Shown here piece by piece: positions 1-11,600 of a stretch of 64,000 bases of DNA. The notes under the pieces are model-generated. The model searched no databases. It was not told the origin of the DNA and worked only from the letters and a program-made list of their open reading frames with translations. Source of the DNA: Strongylocentrotus purpuratus (Eukaryota > Echinodermata > Echinoidea > Camarodonta > Strongylocentrotidae); the NCBI RefSeq assembly GCF_000002235.5, contig NW_022145606.1, positions 22,631,095-22,695,094 on the forward strand, in the 5' to 3' direction. Within the stretch, counting starts at the first letter, position 1. Every line of letters begins with the position of its first letter. The translations under genes were made by a program, and so were the position numbers.

Positions 1-780
1 AGACTGCCAATGTAATTCCATCAAAATGCATGACATTTGCGTAAATGAGCATTTTCGAAATGGAGGCTAATCGCGGATTTCGTGGCACCACTTTTTGATA
101 CATTGAGAGTGAAACCTGATTATAAAGACTACCCAAGGGAAACAGGAAAACGGATCTTTACACATATGTAGGCCCGAATTCACAAAGGAGGTTTGTCGAC
201 AAACCGAGGTTTATGTGCGTCATACGACGCGTTTCGACGCGTTTTTACAAACCTTGGTTTGTAAATAACAAAAGGAAGTTTGACGAAACAAAAGAAGGTT
301 TGTCGACAAACCTCCTTTCTGAATTCGGGCCGTAGTCTTTGTGTACAGAAGCCGAAATACAACTGTATCACTGTGTTGATTATTTCAAACGCTTGATAAA
401 ACGTCATTTCAACTGAAAGGTCTTTAACAGATAATACTCATCTCGATTTTGTTACGTTCTATCAAAAGCACAAAAGTGAAACTTTTAGTCAAATAATGTG
501 CGTAGAACCAACTACATCGTATTTCTTAGTATTTCTCAAGAGATGGATGTCTCAAGCATGGATGTCACGCAATGACCCAGATTCCCTGCAAGAATAATTA
601 CGTTTAGGCTAGTCTACTATTATAGAGACGTGTATTAGTGATGGGTTTTTATAGTTTTACAGTTGTATTTTCTTGAAATAAATTAATTAATGTATCTTTT
701 TATTCTTTTCAACTTTAAAGCAGGGCAAGTGCCAGAATCTTATTAACGCGCAAGTAAACACAAGTGCCCCAACTCACACA
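1..780 (+). repeat. Stray partial copy of the 1.8 kb satellite unit
   Basis: The window opens inside a copy of the unit that is tandemly repeated at 21140-32150. It is almost identical to 27255-28030 and carries the same inserted MITE at the same place. Similarity stops just after a short CA tract near 780. No coding potential is visible. It is either the edge of a second array to the left or a segmental copy of the MITE-bearing unit. Confidence 0.9.
171..331. mobile_element. Harbinger-like MITE with GTA target duplication
   Basis: A 161 bp foldback element. Its termini read GGCCCGAATTC and GAATTCGGGCC, and the inverted repeats run about 35 bp through a palindromic GGTTTGTCGACAAACC. It is flanked by GTA at 168-170 and 332-334. 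Satellite units lacking it read straight through the site. A 3 bp target duplication and GGCCC ends fit PIF/Harbinger MITEs; the family name is an inference. Confidence 0.85.
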
Positions 781-781
781 C

Positions 782-1268
782 ACACGCACTTACATGTAAA
801 CGCCTTCAATCGGGGAGGTAGGCAAAACACCATGAAACTGTGGAGGTAATAAATATAGGCTTTATAAGCAATATTTTATCAAATTTAAGGAAAGAAAATC
901 ACAATAAGCCCATTCAAATGTCAAAAGATACTAAAAAACGTTTACTTCTTCTTACACATGATTCGTCTGAATTTGAGCTATGAAAGTGCGGTGTCTGCAT
1001 CTAGTCATTGTCAATCGGGGAAGTAGGCATAAGACCTAGCAAACGTGGAGTTTGTCGATTTTTATCTTTTCCTTGTAAACTTCGAACTAACTCATGCAAA
1101 AAAGGATATTATTATGTTTGCTTGTATTTAAAACAATGAAGGCAATACTGTCTTTCAAATCTTAATTACCACAATATAATATCAATCTTAGAAACAAGAG
1201 TTATGGTCAACAGTTGACCATTGTGTATCATGTAAAAAGTCTTGATAAATATGATCTTGATTTACTGT
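782..1268. other. No gene seen; short repeated motif
   Basis: No gene is visible. The motif TCAATCGGGGARGTAGGC occurs at about 806 and about 1012, and an inverted relative sits at the left border of the array near 21118. Confidence 0.5.
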
Positions 1269-1276
1269 ATGGAAGC

Positions 1277-1509
1277 CAGTGGCGGATCCAGCCGGCGGAA
1301 AGAGGGGGGGGGGGGGGCCCAATCCGTGAGAAAATATTAGTTGCGACTCAGCCGTCGGTGAATAAGCGGGGGGGGGGGGGTAGGAAGCATTTTTTGGGGG
1401 TGCAATTTTTCAGGAAATATTTTGCGCCGACTTAGTCAGCCGGTGAATATGAGACCACTATTTTTTTTGTGTGACCTAATTCGTGAGATTTTGTTGTTGT
1501 TGACCCGTC

Positions 1510-1558
<49 letters not shown>

Positions 1559-1801
1559 TGGATCCACGCCTGCAGAGGATCCAGCCGGCGCCAATGGGGG
1601 GGGGGGTAGCCAAATCTTAATACAAAATTTAGTGCCGTCTCAGCCGGCCGGCGAATAAGCGGGGGGGGGGGGGATGGGGCGCTTTTGTTTTTTGTTTTAT
1701 AAAGGTTAACTTTACGTTATTATCCTATTTTTTTTTATCGTTTTGGGGGGCTGGGGGGGGGGGGGCCGGGCCGGAAAAATCGCTACGTGGATCCGCCCCT
1801 G
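1277..1801. mobile_element. Non-autonomous hAT element with 8 bp target duplication
   Basis: A 525 bp element bounded by CAGTGGCGGATCCA and TGGATCCGCCCCTG inverted ends and by the 8 bp direct repeat ATGGAAGC at 1269-1276 and 1802-1809. CAG-initial ends plus an 8 bp duplication are the hAT signature. Inside are long G and C runs, including 47 consecutive C at 1511-1557, and repeated pieces of the type CAGCCGGYGAATAAGCGGG. There is no transposase, so it was mobilised in trans. Confidence 0.9.
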
Positions 1802-2667
1802 ATGGAAGCCATTACAAATGTAATCCTAGGAATCCCAACATCAGTTCCACTTACTCAGGTTCAATAAAAATGTTGGCTTAGCTTTTATCAGTGTCAAGAG
1901 ATCAAGGTAATTTAAAGGGATTGCCCATGAACTGTCACACTATATTGTGTGGCTCAGAAAGAAAGAAAACCGGATATTTCCAATTACAATGACATAATGA
2001 CTCAAAGTTGATGATCTTGACATCATATTTTATCATTTCGAAAAAGAATGATCTTCTTAATGAAGTAAGAATTAGGTCAATGATGAAGTTGTAATTGTAG
2101 ATCGCAGGTGTTCCGTTCTTTCTAGCCCCCCCCCCCCCCCCCATGTATATAAAAACCATTATTCTATCATAAGGATATTTATATTTCTTTATTTTTGTTT
2201 TCGGGGGGAGGGGGAAGATTTCGGCAATTCAAGGAAAGAATACAATTCATATTTGTAAATGTTTTTAAATTAATCGTTATCACTAGTGGTATAGAGTTTG
2301 GATTAATATCATTGCTTCTTTGTATGAGATTCCTTTTTGTTCTCTTACTATCATCAAAATATGTTTGTAACATTTATTCTTTTCTTATACATGTTTGCAT
2401 TTTGACGTATCGACTTGTGAAAATGTTATGTTTTGTGAATAACGTTTATGTCTTTTGAAGAAAGAAGACACATATACAAAATAAAGATTGAGCTTGTTTG
2501 TACTATATTGCGTACTGATATGTCTTCATTATTTTAACTGTAAGGAATCACTATATCGCAAATGATGTTACAGTGCTTGCACACGTCGAAATTATTAATA
2601 GATAAGCTGGGAAAGATATAATGAAGGAAATTAACTTTAATAATTCCACTGTACGTACCAACGGAAC

Positions 2668-2882
2668 TTAATGACACCACCACACAAAAAGTTTGCAAAA
2701 CTTTCTCCTGTGCTCCTCTCTTTCTCTCTCTCTAACTATATCTTCATTCAATTTAAGGACGAAACTGTCATCTTTTTCAACATGTTTTAACAATTCCTCG
2801 ATCAATGTGGTATCAAACCACTTTCCCTGAATATTTTCTTTCCTTTCATCCTCGAATTCTATTAAATTCTTTAACACACCTC
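2668..2882 (-). CDS. Orphan exon-like open stretch, function unknown
   Basis: On the minus strand, a TTTGCAG acceptor at 2883-2889 opens about 70 codons of charged, helix-like sequence (for example ENIQGKWFDTTLIEELLKHV) ending in an R/E-rich stretch and a stop at 2668. Codon texture looks protein-like, but I recognise no family, see no partner exon, and the tail overlaps a CT/GA microsatellite. It could be a lone exon of a gene outside the window, a relic, or chance. Confidence 0.15.
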
Positions 2883-3860
2883 CTGCAAACATATACATAC
2901 TTGCCACTATAAAATTGGATATAATTACAGTTTTAAAACTATGCAGTATTATCTAGCAAATCATTTTCTTTCTTAATTTTAAAATATGACTTATGTTAAA
3001 GAGGGAAAACAAAAATCACAGAATTATCATGTTATTTCTATAAATATCTCATACACCAGTAGGTGTATTGTACTACAGAGGAAAAAGACGAGATAGAATC
3101 AAATAAATGCCAATTGTAATAAACAATAGTTTATCTTCTTTGAATTTCTGTAAAATATACTTTATTTCGATACAATTATTTGACAGTCTTCAAAGGCACA
3201 TGCAAATCATGAAATTTACAAGAGACAAGTTAAACACGTCCAGCGATGATATGCAATTAGGAGTTAAGTCCGAACGTGTACATAAAAAGGGCATTAGTAC
3301 CAATCAATACAATTGAACCACAGGCATTGCACCACATTTGCAAAAATCTACAGATTAAACATGCATGTAGTAGAAAAATGTCTTATAATTGGGATTACGA
3401 ATAAAGAATTATTTCTAACATCACCTGGGTAAAAGAATGGTGCAATATTGTGAAGTTGACATTGCCACAGAAAATGAGGTTAGAATACAAACGAAGGCAA
3501 AATAGATGATATTGATATCATTTACTTGAAGAATTGATCAACTCAGCCTACGCATATTTCATGATTTCTTTGAGGTCTTGTTAAAATAACAGATCATATT
3601 ACTGTTCATTCTTGGCCGGCCATCCTTAATTTATACACATGTATAGTATATTTGTGTGTTTGGAATGATATGAAAGGTTGAGGCATAAAATGAATTCTGC
3701 CACTTAAATAAATGGGGTTTACTACCGCAAAATCCCCAGGGATTCTAAAAAAAATCTAGAATTCTAAAACCTAAAAACAAAACCTACCTCAAACCATAAC
3801 AAGAAATTAAGTAACCAATTAATGAAAACAAAAGATAACATCTGTAACAACTTTGAATAA

Positions 3861-4164
3861 CATAACTCATAACTAGAAATGAAGAAAAAAAGAGCCCACT
3901 GCTGTAAACACACAGCAAGAAAGCCAAAAGCCCTCTCTTGGATCCAGGCAAACAAAGTCTCCTTGAATATTAAACAAAAAAAATAATTAAATGTTATTTA
4001 GCAATACTCCAACATAACTCATAACTAGAAATGAAGAAAAAAAGAGCCCACTGCTGTAAACACACAGCAAGAAAGCCAAAAGCCCTCTCTTGGATCCAGG
4101 CAAACAAAGTCTCCTTGAATATTAAACAAAAAAAATAATTAAATGTTATTTAGCAATACTCCCA
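3861..4164 (+). repeat. 152 bp tandem duplication
   Basis: 3861-4012 is repeated directly at 4013-4164 with near-perfect identity, both starting CATAACTCATAACTAG. A recent duplication or an assembly stutter. Confidence 0.9.
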
Positions 4165-5743
4165 TCAGCCATGATTGAACGCTTTACAAAAAATGATACT
4201 TTACACACATACCAAACACGACATGCAACACGTACAAACTATCATCCTCCCTAACCAGGGCAGTTTACGTCATAAAAACTATTTCATACACAGGACCAAA
4301 CTACTGAAGCACCATTGATCCGAATCTCAAATAGCTTAAGAACTGTTGCAGCTTTAAAAAACATATCAAATTGTTAGTATTAAATTTGTACATGTAATGC
4401 ACAAGTATACTATTTTTTTCTGGACTGTGACTCCCGACCTTGAATATTCTATTCTAAAAACTTCCTTTTCTCTCTCCTCATTCTTCTCCTGACCCCCATG
4501 CTTTACCTTCCCTTCCTAGTTCTCTTCTTTCTTACATCCATCATCCATATCATTTCATTGTTTTATCTGTATACTCTGATTTTGTATCATCATACTTCTA
4601 CCTTATAATGAATGACACTGTGTCAACATTATTTTGAGGAACTTAAATTCTACAAGCTATATGCTTTTGATTAAGTTCCTTTTTTCACATGTAATTTCGA
4701 AATTATTTAGTGTGAAATAAATGAAACTAAACTGAAACTGAAGGTCAAGAGTCACTACTGCTCTCTAAGAAAATAGCAGCCCCTAGGTAGAGTACTAGCA
4801 CACCACACAGTTTGCTAGAAAGTCCTGATTTATATACCATTTTATTTTCTTTTGTTGTAAAATCATGTGATACATATAAATATGAATGCGTTAGTATTTG
4901 AGGGATAATTCCCTTTTCAGTCTGACAAAATTAATAATATCCATTTTTCCAAGTTTCTCAAATATTATATATGAATATTTGTCAGTGGTAACAATAGTAC
5001 ATTCCAAAGATACCATTTAACATGATGGAGTTTGATTTGGGGGCAAAATGGATGTAAAAGATTCCAGATATTAGTTTGATGAACATAATTACGTAGAGTT
5101 TAACAGTACCTAAGGTTAAAAAAGCTACACAGCATATTTGTTTTTTCCATTCCTATCATAGCATCATCATTAGTTGTGTGCTATACATTTAACACAAATC
5201 TGACGCAATACAAATTTGTTGGAGAAGCCAACTTTTGAACAATGATGAAGAATGAAGGAGAACTCACTGACATCACAAATCCCCCCCCCCCAAAAAAAGG
5301 GACCAGGGATGAAATTGAATCAGCAAGAAGTAAGGTGAATCATATTAATATTGTAGGTTTATATGATTATACTGGAACCAACCCTTTATTATAGCCCTTT
5401 TTATTTGTTTTGTTGCAAAGGTATTACAAAAAAAAAAGGTTTTGGGTCCCCGACCCCCATCACAACTAATTATTCACATTACAACCATCATCTATAGTCT
5501 AGTGCTTAAACACTAAATTAACATATTTTATGTATGTGGGAAATCTGAGAATAATATTCAGATCTGTTCTTATTAATTCACAACAAACATACATTCGGTT
5601 TACTTTTTAAAGGGGGCACTGATCATTGACTCCCCCTCTATTTTTTGCCACAATTATACTAAATCTGCACAAACTACTGCATTGCTAATTAAACAAAAGT
5701 GTACAAATTCTATCTCTACACTATCCCATATTAATGGCTTGTA

Positions 5744-7739
5744 CTAAACACTCAGGTCGCGGCTCGTTTGGCCATTTAAACAAAATGGTGTCTTCAAATC
5801 GGTTTTTAAGGGGGAAAATATTATTTCAAATTAGTGACTGTTTTTACACTCAGGTCGCGGCTCGCTGGGCCATTTATTCAATGATGTCTTCAAAGGGGAT
5901 GCGTGGGGAAATTTTCTTAAAAAAGAAGTTGGAAGTTGTGATTATTATTTTTTTAATGATAGACAAATAAGAAGATTAGAATTAAGGCTGGCATTGGGAA
6001 AGACAAAATACTAGGTGATTAAAGTGGATTTTAATCCACAATAACAGCCTATAGATGTGAAAAATACGTGTAGGAACCAGGAGGACACGAATATAACAGC
6101 TGAATGTTAGATATTGATATATACTGATATAATTATATAGTTTGAAGTCTATGACTGAATTGAAATTGGAAAGTATATTTTGTGTCAATTTTTATCAAAT
6201 CAATTACTAAATAATGAAATTCGATGCTACAATTGTATTGTCAACTACCAAAATATATACTTGGACATTAATTCTTTTAACAACAACAAACAAATCAGTG
6301 ATTTTAAACTTAATCGAGTTTATCATCAATTGTAAACTATGAATAAACTATAAATGTAAACTATGCAATGTACCTTTTATAGCAACTCAAATGTGTGATT
6401 ATTTAGAAGCAAATGACCAAAATTTTTACTACAAAATTCATGAGAACTCTTTAAATAATGATAAGTCAACTTTTATAACAAATGTGTGTATAATACGATA
6501 CAGCTTATTCTCCGTGAGATGCAATCAAGAAATCTGTTGTAAATTCATTCTCTCCGTCTCTCTCCTTTGCTATGTCTCTCTTCCTCCCTTTTCCCACTTC
6601 ATCCTCCTTCTCCGCTAAACTTTACCATTACGTTCTACATTACATAAATATTATTATATTTTTAGATTGAACGAACCCCATAATTAATTTTTCATATTAT
6701 AACTGATACTTCTGACTGCTAATGATCTTAGAACAAGTATATATGTTTGTATGTATATGTTTACATGTTAGGCCCTGCCTGAGTAATGTCAACGTCCTGG
6801 GCCACGATTTTCACGTCTTTATAATATGTCTATTCACTATGTGAAGGAAAGATTCCTTGTTATCTTATTTTGTATTGTTATATTGTTACATTGTATATGC
6901 TTTTCTATGGAAATAAATACTACTTGAACTACAAGGGAAATGAACTGTATATTTGATAGAAACAAGGAATAATGGATAGAGTGAGAAGATGAATTGTGGG
7001 AAATTAAGAACTAACAAGAGAGGATTACATAAACAAAGAATGAAAGAAAACAAATATTTAATAAAAAGGGAATTGAAAGAATTCATTGGTCAGATTTAAC
7101 AGTGATAAAGATATAAAGAAAAGAGTGGAGGAAATAAAGATTTACATGATAGAAAAAGATGAGAAATAAAGGGGTAGAATAAAATTTAGAAAGAATATTT
7201 TTTAAAGACTGACAAATATGAAAATAAAGCGAGGAATAAAACTTGATAGGATATTACAAGGAATGATGGAAATATTCATTTCATTCTTTCATTCTTTGTT
7301 TTTGTATTCCTCTCTTGGTAGTTCTTAATTTCCCACAATTCATCTTCTCACTGTATCCATTCTTCCTTGTTTCTATCATATTAATAGATCATATACCTAT
7401 GTACTATTACACTTTATCTAAAATCCACTTTACCCACCTAGTATATTTGTCTTTCCCGATGTCAGCCTTAATTATAATCTTCTTATTTGTCTATCATTGA
7501 ACAAAAAACAATCACAACTTACAACTTCGTTTTTAAAGTAAATTTCCCCACGCATCCCCTTTGAAGACATCATTGAAAAAATGGCCCAGCGAGCCGCGAC
7601 CCGAGTGTAAAAACAGTCGCTAATTTGAAATAAGATTTCCCCCTTATATTAAAAAGCCGATTTGAAGACACTTAAAAAAAGATGGCCAAACGAGCCGTGA
7701 CCCGAGTGTTTTTCAGCGCGCCGCGACCCGAGTGTTTAG
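5744..7739. mobile_element. 2.0 kb element with roughly 300 bp terminal inverted repeats
   Basis: The left arm (5744-6050) and right arm (7412-7739) are inverted copies at high identity. Both begin CTAAACACTCRGGTCGCGGC, and the motif ACACTCRGGTCGCGGCTCG recurs inside each arm (three times on the right). The interior has no coding region but holds a second inverted pair, 6954-7025 against 7309-7379. I see no clear target duplication, so the superfamily is not assigned. Confidence 0.8.
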
Positions 7740-8417
7740 AACAACCCCATAATAATATCAGAAACAACACAAGTTCTGTCCAAAATGAAAAGGGGCACCC
7801 TTTACACATAATAAGGGCACTCTCCCTTGATGATGATATTAATACACTATACTGAACGTGTTCTCATAATAAATGTTGTTTAAGTTTTAATTGTGTCACA
7901 AATGTACAAGCATTACACTAGTCAATTCCCCTACTGCCTTCTTATGCTGCCATTATGGTATGTAAATACAAATACTTGACTGTTTGATTACAACTTCCAC
8001 TGATTTATTTCGTTAAAAAATCTATGGGTTTTTTTCTTGTTCAAATAGGATATTTCCAACTCATGCTGCAAAATTCTCATTGTAATCAGTACATGTTGCC
8101 TAAACGATATGCTCCCTGTCATTGATATCTGGGAGTGGCCAAGCATAGGTCCACTAAGACCCTAACACAATTACAAATTGCCGGATGCCTACAAAAATGA
8201 TAATAAAACCTCAAAATAACAAATCCTTTGCCAGTAGAGTGGGTAAACATTTTATGAATACATGGAGAAACCAAATATAAAAGAATACACATTTTAGACT
8301 GTAATAACAAGAACATGCCTTGTAATTTATGAGCATTTTCAGCAGTTTGGTGACTCAAAACAAAAGCATGTGTGTATTCAATGTAAAAATGGTGATTTGA
8401 TATTAAAGGGAATGTTT
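7740..8417 (-). other. Probable 3' UTR and flank of the SET/recombinase gene
   Basis: No gene. On the minus strand an AATAAA signal lies at 8003-8008, about 410 bases past the stop codon, so this is probably the 3' UTR. The signal assignment is an inference. Confidence 0.4.
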
Positions 8418-8695
8418 TTACCAAGGCTGTGTTTTTCTGCTTTTGGTAACCTTCGAGTTTCTTACGTAGTCTTTGATGTTGACCCACGTTCTGTGTTTCA
8501 GCACAGCTTCAGCTTTCAAGCATTCGTCTATCGCTCTCTTGCCAGGTAGCTTAGAATGAACAGTCATAAAGGCTCCTAAACGTCTCTGGACAGCCGACTT
8601 TTCCGCATCGCTCCATGCTGTCTTTCGTTTCTTCCTTATTGGCTGTTCATCAACCTCTTCCAGTACATGTTGCGTTTGCCTTTGCCTTTTGGTAC
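8418..8695 (-). CDS. SET/recombinase gene, terminal exon 6
   Basis: Acceptor CTTTCATTAG. Encodes a basic stretch (QPIRKKRKTAWSDAEKSAV) and a compact domain with LPGKRAIDECLKAE and RTWVNIKDYVRNSKV, ending TQPW stop. The same order (basic W.. motif, PGK..C, R.W..VK..V.N) is familiar to me from C-termini of recombinase-core proteins in fish and invertebrates, which supports this as the true gene end. Confidence 0.85.
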
Positions 8696-11600
8696 CTAAT
8701 GAAAGACAATAACAAAAAAAATGTTGCAATTATACTATGCAGAATAATAAATGCAGTATCACATACTGTTTCTCTGAGTCTCTGACCCATGAACTTGAAG
8801 AGTGCATTACTGTTATGAGGATGGAAGGAGAGGAAGAATATTTAAATCCTCTTTTGCAGTGATGCAGAATAGAGTGTGATCCTGGGAGGAATACACTTAA
8901 ACGATTTTTTTTTGCGGGAAGAAAGCCATCATATAATTTTGTAAAGCTCATATTTCGTGAAATTATGGGCATCTACCGTTTAGGGGAGTCGGGCACAAAC
9001 AAGTCTTTAAATTATCTGACAGTGTCATGACAGATGGGGTTATGTTTCACATATTCTACCCGGTTTCTATTGGTCATTTATTTTGCTAATCTAGCTCAGT
9101 TTTGGGTTTATTTGGGAGGGGCTCCTGGCTGCCTCCATTTTCATCCATTTCCTAGTATATTGTAGTGATTGCTGTGTGCATGAAAAAAAGTACATTTTGT
9201 ATTACCTTGACAACCCCTGACTCCCAGTCTAGAACAAAAGGGCCACGATCACATAATACTTTCTGAGTCTATATTATTGTATGTACACAATTTTTTTTTA
9301 GTTTAGAGAAGTTTAGATATAGAGACCAATTAAATTCACTAATAGATTTTCTCCGTCATTGGCAACAGCCTTTTCGTGAGGCTACATTACAATTATAATT
9401 GTGCTATAATTTTTAACAATTCAAAATGCACAAATATTGGTACGTGGTGATTTCAACAGGAAAAAGTTTGGTTTCACTTTGGCTTTTGAGGATGATTGAG
9501 AGTGCGGTACAATAGGCAAAATTAACATTTAGGTTTGCAAAAAGAAATTTTTTAGATGCTCTCATTGGACTTAAAGTCATACCTTTTTGGGAGCATCCAG
9601 GTAGCTGACGTTCGACATCATGATCACCAGAATCAACATCGCTGTCACAATTGTCATCACATGATTCAGGTCCCTGTTCTCCAGTGTCGATCTCTGTACA
9701 TAAAATAATAATCAATAATATTCACCAAAAAGAAAATCTGGGTCAACTGCAAAGAAAACATACTTGTAATTTAAAACAAAAGAATATAATCAATTATTTC
9801 TAAATACAACATGGTAGAATTGGCACCAGGTATATGCCACATGTGTGGATCGAGTCAAACAAATGCCTTAATTACCCCTAATTTAAATAAATTGAAACAA
9901 ACAAGTGAACAATATAGTGAGGAATATTTAACTGCATGGTTCATTTGAAAACAACACTTTTCATTAATTCAATAATGTTGCAGCATGTTTATCAATTTAC
10001 ATATTTTGTATTTGATAATTGTCAAGTTGAGTGGAAATCAGAAATACTTGATTCTTAAAATGAGTACATGCTACATGGTTTGTTATTCATCCCACTCATC
10101 CCTCGCCATGATGTTTCTCATCTCATTAGGGTTTGGATTGAGATCCCCACTGTATAATTCTACCCTCATCACAAATTTACCTTCATCTAACTTGATTTGA
10201 AGCTCATCCAGACTTTTTGCAGTGCCAATCAGCTGGACCGGGTTCCCAGCTTTTCCCTCCATGGCGAACAGGATCTTTGATATTTTGGCCACCTGCATAG
10301 CAGCATCTGGCAGTCTATAATACTCCCTATGTATCCTAATATCGTGGCCCATGAAGTTTGCTAAGGCGTCCATCTCATGGTCCCTCAAGCTCATTAGTTG
10401 TGACATGGTAGCTACATGCTTCCGTAATTTTGTGGATCGAAGTGTTGAAGGATTTTGTGCTCCACATGCTTCTGACAGCTCACGGAGAGCATCTGACCCT
10501 CGAACATGAGATGTAGTGTCACTATTGGCTACAGCGAACAGGTATTTGTTGCTTGGGTTTACACCTGCTTCCTCCCTGTGGGATACAAGGGTGTCTACAC
10601 ATGATTTCATGGAGTCTGTCACAAGGATCGGCACTGTCCTGCCACGTTTTCCTACTACCTCAACTCTCCAGAGAAACTTTACAAGATTTTTTTCCCAGTC
10701 TTTCAGCATCTCTAGTTGTCCTTCCACCATATGAGATTCACCTTTCTTGATTTTATTGTAGTCATCAAGAGTCATCTTGCTGATTTCCCCTTGTCTCCTC
10801 CTATTAAACACAATGAGATGAGCCAGCATGGTCTTGTTGAGTTCTCTCCATGTGCTATGGTTTTCGATTGCGGTCCCAGATGACAGTTTGTCTACACAAA
10901 GTTCAGCCTGTACCTCTAGGTGTCTTGACAAAGCCACAACATCACTCGTTAGGGGTAGGAGTTTGGGCTGGTTTCGTTTCCTCTGGTACAAAGTTCGTAG
11001 AGCATGAGTAGAGATTTCAGATCCCCAACAAGTGTCCAGCAGCTTGATGAACTTTTCTACAAGTTTCTGCATGTCATCCCCATCTCTGTCCATCAAAGCC
11101 TTACTCAGGAGCACAAAGGCAGCCTTTCTTAAGGTATGTCCCAGCTTAAGTGCTAGACTTGGTGTATTGAACAAGTGGTTCTCCTCATCAAAGCCTGCCA
11201 CTTTCTTGACAGCACTCAAGACAGTCATAAAACCATTTGGTGATATCAGGGAAGTCAGACTTGCCTTGCCATTGCAGCTGCAACGTCTGAACTGAAGTAC
11301 AAGTCTTCCTAGTTCTCGTAACTTGCATCTGATGTGGTTGTGCTGTTCTTCGTCATGGCCCAATTTCTTAGAGTACACCTTGGCCAATTCTAGAATCAAC
11401 TGATCATTTAGAATGCAGGCCTTGATTTCATCATCGCTGAGACCACTCAGTACTTTGTGTGTTATAGAATCTCTTGATGTGCAGGGCACTGGTGGAAGCA
11501 AGAGTCGACCTTGTGCTAATAGTCTTCTTCGTTTTTTCTTTTGCTCCTTAGCCGGCTCTTCTTGCTTCAAAATGCAGCGGTGTTTCCACAATTCGGCTTT

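Larger units (their letters stand above)
1810..5743. other. Mostly featureless AT-rich DNA
   Basis: No convincing gene. Contains a poly(C) run near 2126-2142, one orphan exon-like stretch (2668-2882) and a 152 bp tandem duplication (3861-4164). An AAATGAAACTAAACTGAAAC tail near 4715-4740 resembles the 3' end of a LINE. Confidence 0.5.
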
